Assembly (NCBI GenBank): GCA_020433835.1
Contig: JAGRBY010000046.1
Location: forward strand, 1-21,543
Reading direction: 5' to 3'
Length of the DNA: 21,543 nt
Origin: Anaerolineae bacterium
Lineage (GTDB): Bacteria > Chloroflexota > Anaerolineae > 4572-78 > J111
Part shown: one piece after another, positions 1 to 6,483 of the stretch
Numbering within the stretch: position 1 is the stretch's first letter
Layout: each line of letters opens with the position of its first letter
Program-made: the position numbers and the translations under genes
The notes under the pieces: generated by a model
What the model was told of the DNA's origin: nothing
Database searches by the model: none
Seen by the model: the letters and a program-made list of their open reading frames with translations, nothing else

Positions 1-60
1 TCCCCCCTCTGGGGGGAGAACCGGGCAAGTCCCTCCCTCTGGGAGGGATTTAGGGAGGGC
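1..60. repeat. Tandem GC-rich hairpins downstream of the sheath gene
   Basis: Two short hairpins with the same TCT loop sit side by side. The first is TCCCCCC/GGGGGGA at 1-17 and the second is TCCCTCCC/GGGAGGGA at 30-48. A further GGGAGGG follows at 53-59 and could pair alternatively with the second left arm. They lie 45-105 nt past the stop codon of the minus-strand sheath gene. They could end or attenuate transcription or protect the 3' end, but neither is followed by a T-run on the minus strand. They may equally be a dispersed intergenic repeat family. Confidence 0.5.
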
Positions 61-66
61 TGATCG

Positions 67-84
67 CCAACCGCGTAACTTCTA
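67..84. repeat. 18-bp repeat CCAACYGCGTAACTTCTA, copy 1
   Basis: This 18-bp stretch recurs at 13283-13300 with one mismatch. Both copies lie shortly 3' of a minus-strand eCIS gene: the sheath, stop at 106, and the ATPase, stop at 13326. At the second site it forms the outer right arm of a larger inverted-repeat element. Here it stands alone, so it may be a degenerate or solo end of that element. Confidence 0.5.
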
Positions 85-105
85 CTTATAGTTTTTCAAT
101 AAAGC

Positions 106-1818
106 TTACGCCTCAGCGTTAGGGCCGGCCCATTGGCTGATGCGGAAGATGACAAATTCGGCCGGTTTTACCGGGCACAGACCAATTTCAACAATCAGTC
201 GCCCTAAATCGCGTGATTCCGGCGGATTCAGTTCATCATCGCATTTAACATAAAACGCCTCGCCGGGGTTGTTACCAAACAGAGCGCCATCGGCCCAAAC
301 CGTACGTAAAAAGGCGGTTATGTCTCGCCTGACTCTGGCCCACAATGCCCGATCATTCGGCTCGAAGACAACCCACTGCGTTCCGCGCTCGATAGATTTT
401 TCGACATAATTAAAGAGCCGCCGCACGTTAATATATCGCCAGGAAGGATTGCTGGACAGCGTGCGTGCACCCCAAACCCGAATGCCACGCCCCGGGAAAG
501 CGCGAATGCAGTTTACGGCGTTCGGGTTCAATACATCTTGCTCGCCTTTGGTGGTGTTGTAGGCTAAACCGGTTGCACCTTGCACAACTTCGTTAGCAGG
601 AGCTTTGTGAACACCCCGCGTGTTGTCATTTCTGGCCCAAATTCCGGCCATGTGACCGCAGGGCGGAATGAGAATCGGTTTATTTTGGATGGGGTCTTGA
701 ATCTGTATCCAGGGGTAATAGAGGGCGGCATAGCTGGAGTCGTAGCCGGCGGTATCCATGCGCCATTTGTTAATTTGCTGCGGTTTCATATTAGGTGGCG
801 AGTCTAAAATCGCCACACGATCGCCCATTTGCTCGCAGTGGGCAATCATCATAGTTTGAACAGCTTTGACCAAATCTAAATCGAGCTTTTCGCCCGGCAT
901 CGTGGTCATCAAGTCTGGCGTACAGATCATGGTGATGTCTTCGATGGCTTGCAGCCCTTCCATACCTGTGCGTTCTGTAACTTCGCCTTGAAACTCGCTG
1001 TATTCCGGCGCAGGCAGTTGCGCCGACTCGATTTGCAGAGATTGCTGCTGCTCGCGCGGCCACAATTTAGCCAGCGGCGCTTTTGTTTCGGGCACAATCA
1101 GATCGATCCAGCGTGAGCCTCGGTTGTTGTGGTAGGCCACTTTAACCTGTTTGCTGCCGTCTTCTTGGGCTTCTTCGACTAATTGAACATTTTCCAGGGT
1201 TTCGCGTAGTTGCCAACTGCCGGTAGATGTTTCGCGTTCAACAAAAACGGTGAACCCTTCATTGCCGCCGCTGCCGTTGCTCGATGTACTTGGCGGCGGG
1301 GTGCTTTCTGCTTTGTCATCTTCTTTTTTATCGTCAGTTTTACTCGTTGTGGTTTTTTTTGCCGTGCCAGAGGAGGAGGTTGAAGCGGCGGGTGTACCGT
1401 TTTGTGATTCAACGCGAACCCGCAGACGCAGACCGTCAAAACCGGCTTGTTTGGCCTGGGCGATAAGTTGAGGTTTGCCTTCACCATTGAGTAAAGGTGC
1501 TGTGGCTCTGGGGATAGTTCGTACACTGAGTACGTAGCAGCGACCGCCGCCATTCATAAAATAGCCATAGACAGCGTGGGGCAAATAAGCACCTTCTACA
1601 AATTCACCAAATCGCTCAACATACTGGCTCCAGTTGGTAACCAGTTGGGGCTGGTTGAGCAAATCTTGGGTAACCCATTCGCCATCGATCTGTTCGACGA
1701 CCTGGGCTTTTTCTGTGAAGCCAACAAAGGCTGCCATTGCTGTACCGACACCCTCTATGGGGCGGGGGCCGCGATCGATTTCTTCAACATAAACACCCGG
1801 TGACAAATATTCAGGCAT
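106..1818 (-). CDS. eCIS contractile tail sheath protein
   Basis: This 570-residue protein would form the contractile outer sheath that drives the inner tube into the target cell. The N-terminus MPEYLSPGVYVEEIDRGPRP is the classic start of phage and eCIS sheath proteins. The last 130 residues, with RDITAFLRTVWADGALFG and ending EFVIFRISQW, match the conserved sheath C-terminal domain that contacts neighbouring subunits. An ATG at 1818 is chosen over an in-frame upstream start because AGGAGA lies 7 nt before it and the protein then begins at the family consensus. Residues about 139-188 are a Ser/Thr/Lys/Asp/Pro-rich linker inserted in the variable middle region, probably surface exposed. The gene has its own ribosome binding site and follows the cap gene by 235 nt. 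Confidence in the family is very high; the specific sheath paralogue (Pvc2, 3 or 4 type) is not resolved. Confidence 0.96.
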   Translation of the reverse strand: MPEYLSPGVYVEEIDRGPRPIEGVGTAMAAFVGFTEKAQVVEQIDGEWVTQDLLNQPQLVTNWSQYVERFGEFVEGAYLPHAVYGYFMNGGGRCYVLSVRTIPRATAPLLNGEGKPQLIAQAKQAGFDGLRLRVRVESQNGTPAASTSSSGTAKKTTTSKTDDKKEDDKAESTPPPSTSSNGSGGNEGFTVFVERETSTGSWQLRETLENVQLVEEAQEDGSKQVKVAYHNNRGSRWIDLIVPETKAPLAKLWPREQQQSLQIESAQLPAPEYSEFQGEVTERTGMEGLQAIEDITMICTPDLMTTMPGEKLDLDLVKAVQTMMIAHCEQMGDRVAILDSPPNMKPQQINKWRMDTAGYDSSYAALYYPWIQIQDPIQNKPILIPPCGHMAGIWARNDNTRGVHKAPANEVVQGATGLAYNTTKGEQDVLNPNAVNCIRAFPGRGIRVWGARTLSSNPSWRYINVRRLFNYVEKSIERGTQWVVFEPNDRALWARVRRDITAFLRTVWADGALFGNNPGEAFYVKCDDELNPPESRDLGRLIVEIGLCPVKPAEFVIFRISQWAGPNAEA

Positions 1819-1987
1819 TATATCTCTCCTTATTTCGCTACTGCTGATAGAATGGATAGTAATTAACGTGGCAAACACCTTCTTTGTTCGCCCAATGAGC
1901 CGAATTGGCTGTTCAATACATACCTAACAGTTCAAACGGTGTCTTCTTTGACTGGCGTTATGTAACCTTGCTCCTTTCCTGTGTTTC

Positions 1988-2055
1988 AGAAGTATGGAGT
2001 AAAGAGTAGAGGGAGGATTTTACGCTTTACTTCTTGCCCCTTACTCCATACTTCT
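1988..2055. repeat. Inverted repeat abutting the 3' end of the tail cap gene
   Basis: AGAAGTATGGAGTAA (1988-2002) and its exact reverse complement (2041-2055) form 15-bp perfect arms separated by 38 nt. An inner GTAAAG/CTTTAC pair (1999-2004 and 2025-2030) can form an alternative stem. The right arm overlaps the TAG stop of the cap gene. The position between cap and sheath suggests an mRNA stem that separates or differentially protects the two cistrons. There is no terminator-like T-run, and a dispersed MITE/REP-type repeat is equally possible. Confidence 0.55.
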
Positions 2056-2953
2056 ACACGTTTAATTCGTAATCCGGCGACGGAACCGTAATCGTGTGGC
2101 GTTTCGGTTTTTTGCCTTGGCTGGAAATTTCTAAGGTATAACTACCGGATTTTAAGTTTCCAATAGAAAAACGTCCTTCAGGCTGTAACGTGATTTCGTC
2201 TCCCCGCTCAACCAGAACTAACCGTAATTGCTCTAATGGTTGTTTCGTATGAATTATCCCCCCGATAGTCCAGAAGATGTCGGGTTGATCGTTTATGACA
2301 TCGACAGCAGTTATCTCTTTGCTCTCTGCCTGCTGCTCTCGTTGAGCGGCCCGACGGTCAGCGTCGAGTGTCTCCCAAACCGGATCCGATGATGGCCCAA
2401 TACGCAATTCGCGTGTAGTAACCAGGGGCGCGTCGATCAGTTCAAACGGATTAATAGCCAGCGTAAGCATACAGTTCACACTTGGCCGCAGTTCGTTATC
2501 TAACGCACTCCAAAGGTCCGACGGGTTACGCATTTCATCATACTGGGCGACTTTGATCGGAATAGCTACCGGCTGATTTTCAAAGATGGGAGGCAGGAGC
2601 GTCTGCGGTACATTGTCATACCGGAACAACGCCATTAACGTTCGCGTTAACAGCCGGTGCTCGTCCTCGGCTTCGGTGGCCCAAACGGTGATGAGATAAT
2701 GCAAATCTAACCGAACCGGCGTTCGCTGCAAGGTGGCCTTCTTGCCGTCGCCGTTCTGCTGCCGCTGCCAGTCGAACTGACGCAGCTTGGTGTTCTCGCG
2801 GACATCATGCAGAAACAGGTTGATCGTTGGTCGATTCAGCCGAGCCGACCACTCCCGCTTGGGCTGATCGAACGAGATTTCGACCTCGCCGTTTTTGATC
2901 GGCAGTTCTTGAATTAAGAATTGTCGCAAGACTTCGTCAAGCGCTTTGATCAT
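2054..2953 (-). CDS. DUF4255 (Pvc16-like) tail terminator/cap protein
   Basis: This 299-residue protein belongs to the DUF4255/Pvc16_N family, whose members cap the sheath and tube of eCIS particles and fix their length. The family hallmarks are visible in order: an N-terminal MIKALDEVLRQFL helix, the PTINLFLHDVRENTKLR stretch, the LDLHYLITVWA strand, the LMALFRYDNVP segment, and an LWSALDNELRPSVNCMLTL motif at about residues 150-170. Residues about 215-299 add a small beta domain (GRFSIGNLKSGSYTLEISSQ) resembling carboxypeptidase-regulatory or PEGA-like modules, which is a common C-terminal extension in this family. Its ATG overlaps the stop of the DUF4157 gene as TAATG, so translation of the two is probably coupled. 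Confidence is high for the family; the exact role is taken from studied homologues. Confidence 0.92.
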   Translation of the reverse strand: MIKALDEVLRQFLIQELPIKNGEVEISFDQPKREWSARLNRPTINLFLHDVRENTKLRQFDWQRQQNGDGKKATLQRTPVRLDLHYLITVWATEAEDEHRLLTRTLMALFRYDNVPQTLLPPIFENQPVAIPIKVAQYDEMRNPSDLWSALDNELRPSVNCMLTLAINPFELIDAPLVTTRELRIGPSSDPVWETLDADRRAAQREQQAESKEITAVDVINDQPDIFWTIGGIIHTKQPLEQLRLVLVERGDEITLQPEGRFSIGNLKSGSYTLEISSQGKKPKRHTITVPSPDYELNV

Positions 2954-3771
2954 TACGATAACTCTTCTTCTTCGGGCATTTCCTCGCGCTGAACGGCTTC
3001 ATCGGCCTTCATTTGCAGCTCTTCTTCTTCGAGTTCTTCTTCTCGCTGAATGGTTTCATCGGCCTTCATCTGCAATTCTTCTTCTTCGAGCGCATCTTCC
3101 CGTTGAATAGTCTCATCGGCCTTCATTTGCAACTCTTCTTCTTCGGGCATTTCCTCACGTTGAACTGCATCGCTGTTAAGCGACTGCTCACTGACGACAT
3201 TAAGGCTGGTGGCTTGTTGCGCCATAGCATCAGCTTCTTGTTCATAAACATCATCCGGTGGGTTAACGACCATGCCGCTGCCGCTGCTGCTAACTGAGCC
3301 GGTACTTTGCTGCACCACGTGGGTAAGTTCGTGGGCAATTAACTCTTGACCACTACTAGAGCCGGGACTATAAGCGCCTTCTTTGAAAAAGATATCCTGC
3401 CCTGTGGTAAAGGCTTTGGCCCCCAATTCCTGATTCAGCGTATCGGCTTCGCCAGAGGTGTGAACACGCACGTCGCTGAAGTCGTGTCCCATCGCACCGC
3501 CCATTTTTTGCTGGACTTGGCTGTCCAAAGCCTGGCCTCCGCCACGGGCTTGATTTATGCGTCCGGCGGTTTCATCATCTAACGCGAAACCGCCATCGCC
3601 GCTGCGCTGGGCAACCAGCCGCTGTACAGCTCGATTGCCGATAGTTTGTTGCAAGGCCATCATTCCGGCCGATGCGGCGGTCGGGCCAGTAGAATGCTGT
3701 TTATCAGTCTTATCAATCGGGTTAGGGCGTTTGACTGCTCTTTTTTCATCCGGCGAGAATTCTTTGCTCAT
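2953..3771 (-). CDS. DUF4157 eCIS core-domain protein with acidic LQMK repeats
   Basis: This 272-residue protein has a DUF4157 domain at about residues 70-155, with the DFSDVRVHTS motif and HELTHVVQQ (HExxH at 147-151). DUF4157 is a metallopeptidase-like hallmark of eCIS loci; whether it is proteolytically active is unknown. Upstream, LQQTIGNRAVQRL (40-52) is the tag-like motif shared with other proteins of this cluster. The VYEQEADAMA motif (175-184) follows the HExxH segment. The C-terminus is a 19-residue acidic repeat (EEEELQMKADETIQR core), three full copies plus a partial. The ATG at 3771 is preferred over an upstream in-frame start because AGGAG lies 7 nt before it. It lies 35 nt after the HExxH cargo gene and overlaps the cap gene by 1 nt, suggesting an adaptor or particle-associated role. 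That role is inference. Confidence 0.9.
   Translation of the reverse strand: MSKEFSPDEKRAVKRPNPIDKTDKQHSTGPTAASAGMMALQQTIGNRAVQRLVAQRSGDGGFALDDETAGRINQARGGGQALDSQVQQKMGGAMGHDFSDVRVHTSGEADTLNQELGAKAFTTGQDIFFKEGAYSPGSSSGQELIAHELTHVVQQSTGSVSSSGSGMVVNPPDDVYEQEADAMAQQATSLNVVSEQSLNSDAVQREEMPEEEELQMKADETIQREDALEEEELQMKADETIQREEELEEEELQMKADEAVQREEMPEEEELS
2956..3156 (-). repeat. 57-bp coding tandem repeat (EEEELQMKADETIQR)
   Basis: The 3' end of the DUF4157 gene consists of 57-bp units encoding 19 residues each: three complete copies and a terminal partial copy that ends right after EEMPEEEEL. The first and last units carry the same AVQREEMPEEEEL sequence, while the middle ones carry EDALEEEEL and EEELEEEEL. 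The tract is strongly acidic with periodic LQMK/IQR hydrophobic-basic patches. Copy number probably varies between strains. Confidence 0.85.
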
Positions 3772-3806
3772 GATTTGCTCCTTTTTCACTAGCAACGGCA
3801 ACCGGA

Positions 3807-4982
3807 TTAAACCGGGGCCACCCATTCAAAATCGCCCAGCATCGCCAGAACATTCTCCAGAGTATCCTGGGCCGTGCTATCCATATCCGATGAGTCAATG
3901 TCGAATAAATTCCAAAAATCATCGGCCAAAAATTGACGAATAATCGTTTCACAATGGGCCACCAGTTCCTTAAATTCCGGGTTATACTGGAGGCAGGCTA
4001 GCTCATCATCGCTCAAGGCATTGCGGGCATCGAAGAACGGTTGGGCCAGTTCGCCATAGCGATCATCGGTTGTCAACGGCAAAGCGCCGGCCATATTCTC
4101 AATGGTTTCTACCATCGTTGCGATATTGGGCGCGTCGTTTGCCATCTCTTCCAGCGGAGTTCGCGCCCCGTAATAAGCCTGCTGCATACGCGGATAATCC
4201 AGATCGTCGTAAGCCTGCGACTCGGCCCCTTCATCTACTTCAAAGTTGGTGGCGGCATTGTTTATAGTAGTTTGAATGGCAGCCGGCGTTAGCGCAGAAA
4301 AACCCTCTAAACTTTGCTCCAAATTATCCTTAAGATGTTCTTCCGCCTTCTGCTGCCCGATAGTTACGTGACCGTACTCGTGATCCCGCAAGATCTCCAG
4401 CCGTGTCCCGGTGTAGCTATCTGCCAATTCGACATCGAAATCCAAAACAACGTTCACCCGGATCTCACTTGGGTTGGCAAACGGCACCTGCGCGTTGTAG
4501 CGAGGCGTTGTCCAGCCGGCGACCCCAGGTCGCCCATGATCCGCTTCGATATCTTCAGCCGGTCGGCTGATGTCCTGCGCCGGGTTAACCGTAAACGCTA
4601 TCTCCGCCTCAACCCCGCCCGCCGCACCGGGCGCACTTGTCGCAACTGTGCCGCCGCTGCTGTCGTGGTCATGGCCGGTGTCGCCGTGACCCGGTAATTC
4701 TCGTTCCAAAACAAAATCAGATGTGTCGATCTCTGCTGTCGGGTCGAACTCTTCTTCGGCCTGACGTTGGGTTACGCCCTGAGTCGGGTGTAACAATCGA
4801 CCTACAGCCCGGTTGCCCAGATGTTGTTGAAGAGAAAGCACCTGCGCCGGTTCCAACCGCTCCTGCTCCGAGGTTGGCAACCGGGGCGTGGTTTGACTTG
4901 CCACTGGGCCGGTGCCGGTCGTACTCTGTCTCTCTTCGCGTTGAATACGCCGTTTACGGCGCTGACTTTTGCGTTGTTTCAT
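3807..4982 (-). CDS. eCIS cargo candidate with HExxH (DUF922-like) metallopeptidase domain
   Basis: This is a 391-residue protein. A very basic N-terminus (MKQRKSQRRKRRIQREER) is followed by the cluster's tag motif LSLQQHLGNRAVGRLL (49-64) and a disordered Gly/Ser/His/Asp region to about residue 125. A folded domain follows: a beta segment (NPSEIRVNVVLDFDVELAD) and then the helix RDHEYGHVTIGQQKAEEHL with HEYGH at 201-205. This arrangement resembles DUF922-type predicted zinc proteases; the family call is by eye and uncertain. The last about 100 residues are acidic and helical with no recognised family. Its ATG overlaps the preceding gene's TGA by 4 nt (ATGA), indicating coupled translation. 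There is no signal peptide, as expected for particle-loaded cargo. An effector role is inferred from tag, domain and context. Confidence 0.7.
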   Translation of the reverse strand: MKQRKSQRRKRRIQREERQSTTGTGPVASQTTPRLPTSEQERLEPAQVLSLQQHLGNRAVGRLLHPTQGVTQRQAEEEFDPTAEIDTSDFVLERELPGHGDTGHDHDSSGGTVATSAPGAAGGVEAEIAFTVNPAQDISRPAEDIEADHGRPGVAGWTTPRYNAQVPFANPSEIRVNVVLDFDVELADSYTGTRLEILRDHEYGHVTIGQQKAEEHLKDNLEQSLEGFSALTPAAIQTTINNAATNFEVDEGAESQAYDDLDYPRMQQAYYGARTPLEEMANDAPNIATMVETIENMAGALPLTTDDRYGELAQPFFDARNALSDDELACLQYNPEFKELVAHCETIIRQFLADDFWNLFDIDSSDMDSTAQDTLENVLAMLGDFEWVAPV

Positions 4983-5437
4983 AGTTCGTTGTCCATCTTT
5001 TCGACTTCGGTTTTGAGCCGCTCGGCCTCAGTCCGCAAAGCCGTGCCTATTTTTGCAACCGTCTGCTCCAACTGCGAGGCCAGATCGCTGAGATCTTCAG
5101 CCTGTTTTTCCTGATCACGATGAAAGACGTTCGCCGCCAACCGATCCGGCAACTGTTCCATCGTGGCGTTGGTGCGGATACCCGCCGCCTCAAATCGCGT
5201 TCGTACCTGACGCATAATGTCCCGGGCGGCTTCACGCTCCTCGGCGCTTGTTGAAGCCGAGCCTTCCAACACCGTCTTGGCTCCGTCCAACACGCTGCGC
5301 AGCCAAGCCTCGCCCACCTGTGGATTGTTTTTGACCTCATCTATTGTAAAGCCAAATAAATTTTCCAATCTCTCACGTTGCTCGCGTTGTTCTGTCGCCG
5401 TTTCTCGTTGAGTAGCGACTTTCGTTGTCTTCGTCAA
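4979..5437 (-). CDS. Coiled-coil protein, probably the 3' part of a frameshifted cargo gene
   Basis: This frame encodes about 150 residues rich in Glu, Arg and Gln. It opens with VATQRETATEQREQRERLENL, a likely coiled coil, and ends with a second one (LASQLEQTVAKIGTALRTEA and onward). No enzymatic motif is visible. The only upstream start is TTG at 5437, with no ribosome binding site before it (the sequence there is CACCTTACCATT), and the first ATG is about 75 codons in. It overlaps the tagged upstream ORF (5373-5726) by 65 nt in the +1 frame. The two together would make one protein of about 245 residues with the N-terminal tag. So this is best read as the 3' half of one gene split by a one-base indel, a sequencing error or a programmed shift. 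Separate translation by coupling is less likely but possible. Confidence 0.55.
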   Translation of the reverse strand: MTKTTKVATQRETATEQREQRERLENLFGFTIDEVKNNPQVGEAWLRSVLDGAKTVLEGSASTSAEEREAARDIMRQVRTRFEAAGIRTNATMEQLPDRLAANVFHRDQEKQAEDLSDLASQLEQTVAKIGTALRTEAERLKTEVEKMDNEL

Positions 5438-5726
5438 ATGGTAAGGTGTCTATTATCCGTTCGGGAGCGGTGGCTCCCTCGGCTTCTAGTTGGTGGTGGT
5501 TGTAGTCGACAAACCGCTGGATGTATCTGTTGCCCTGTATTTGTCCTACTTGTGCAATAAGCCCTTGTCGCTGGCTTGTGTGCAAATTCTGGTGCGCCAG
5601 TACGCCTTCTGCCTCGGTTCGAGACGAAATTGAAGTGGTTTCTTGATCTATGGTAGGAGGCCCGTTTGATTTTATAGGGTGCCTTTGTAACTCGCGTTTT
5701 TTTGTATAAGTTCGTTTTTGTTTCAT
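5373..5726 (-). CDS. Tagged N-terminal fragment (GNRYIQRF motif) of an eCIS cargo gene
   Basis: This ORF encodes 117 residues. The ATG at 5726 has a strong AGGAGA ribosome binding site 9 nt upstream. The basic start (MKQKRTYTKKRELQR) is followed by a disordered region and then SQRQGLIAQVGQIQGNRYIQRF (about 51-72). That is the same motif as in the LysM/HExxH protein and the RNase toxin. The last about 20 codons (NESRYSTRNGDRTTRAT) look random compared with the Glu/Arg-rich coiled coil encoded in the overlapping +1 frame. The expected shift point therefore lies between 5373 and 5450, where an in-frame TAG limits the other frame. Taken alone it would be a bare tag with no payload, which is why a disrupted or frameshifted gene is preferred. 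Confidence 0.6.
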   Translation of the reverse strand: MKQKRTYTKKRELQRHPIKSNGPPTIDQETTSISSRTEAEGVLAHQNLHTSQRQGLIAQVGQIQGNRYIQRFVDYNHHQLEAEGATAPERIIDTLPFDEDNESRYSTRNGDRTTRAT

Positions 5727-5952
5727 CGATTGTTTCTCCTGTTCACTTAGCTTACAGGTTCAATGATGAATAACGCTGGTTTAACAACCACAATTGGTAC
5801 CAAATCATCTCATCCGGCAGTCTAATACAGGGCCATAATAAGTTTTTTCAGATACTTGTTTATAGTACTTTTGATTGTTGAGTTTGTTAGCTACTGAATT
5901 TAGTAGGTCAGATGGCATAGCAGTGTTCGACTTGTTCATAGTCTTGCTTAAG

Positions 5953-6468
5953 TCAATTTGTTGACAATTGTATAGGTTTTTGATCCAAACCGGAGAATCG
6001 TTGAAGGAAGCCCTCCAGTTGAGTCTCTGGACATCGAAATAAGACGTGAAATGCGGTAGGTTCACGGTCTCTGGGAAAATATGTATTGGGTGTTAACCAA
6101 GCTTCGTTTGCATCCGCCAGAATTCTCATTAGGCTCGTAAAATGCTCAGGATGAGCATCACTCAGCATAAGATGGGCATCATCAACCATAATCAGATACG
6201 CATCACCTTTTAACCATTCGAGGTCATTAATACAATCATTGAAAGCTGCACCATTTTCGCCAAAGTAATAGGGAAACTGCAGTGCAGCCGCAATCTCACT
6301 AAAAAATTCTTTTGTAGTTAGGCTTTTGTTGCCCCGAACCATTCTAATCACGGATTCCGGTCGCTCATTAAGCAAAGTTACGTAAAGATTAGCAAAGGTA
6401 TCAACATCTGTCTCAACAACGAAAAAAGCGGGTTTACCCAACTTAAATAACTTTTTGTAAATTTCCAC
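5953..6468 (-). CDS. Barstar-like ribonuclease inhibitor (immunity protein)
   Basis: This 171-residue protein matches the barstar family. RGNKSLTTKEFFSEIAAAL leads into FPYYFGENGAAFNDCINDL (65-83), the counterpart of the barstar stretch LPEYYGENLDALWDCLTGW. Asp78 aligns with the barstar aspartate (Asp39) that blocks the RNase active site. It is longer than the 90-residue Bacillus barstar, having an N-terminal extension and a C-terminal tail, as in other bacterial barstar-like proteins. The GTG start at 6468 is preceded by GAGGG and lies 15 nt after the stop of the toxin gene. No alternative start lies between it and the in-frame stop upstream. The pairing with a barnase/RNase Sa-like C-terminus next door makes the immunity role convincing. 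It would act in the cytoplasm and protect the producer before cargo is loaded. Confidence 0.9.
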   Translation of the reverse strand: MEIYKKLFKLGKPAFFVVETDVDTFANLYVTLLNERPESVIRMVRGNKSLTTKEFFSEIAAALQFPYYFGENGAAFNDCINDLEWLKGDAYLIMVDDAHLMLSDAHPEHFTSLMRILADANEAWLTPNTYFPRDREPTAFHVLFRCPETQLEGFLQRFSGLDQKPIQLSTN

Positions 6469-6483
6469 TGAGCCCTCTATTTA

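Noticed and set aside
3013..3297. Plus-strand open frame opposite the DUF4157 acidic repeats, and similar long antisense frames opposite the toxin and sheath.
   Set aside because: They arise from repetitive or biased codons on the minus strand, lack ribosome binding sites and encode repetitive peptides without family resemblance.
5805..5939. A 44-codon minus-strand ORF (MNKSNTAMPSDLL...) starting 13 nt after the barstar stop.
   Set aside because: No ribosome binding site (GCAAGACT before the ATG), no recognisable motif, and it lies in a gap that may simply be untranslated. It could be a remnant, but support is too weak for a gene call.
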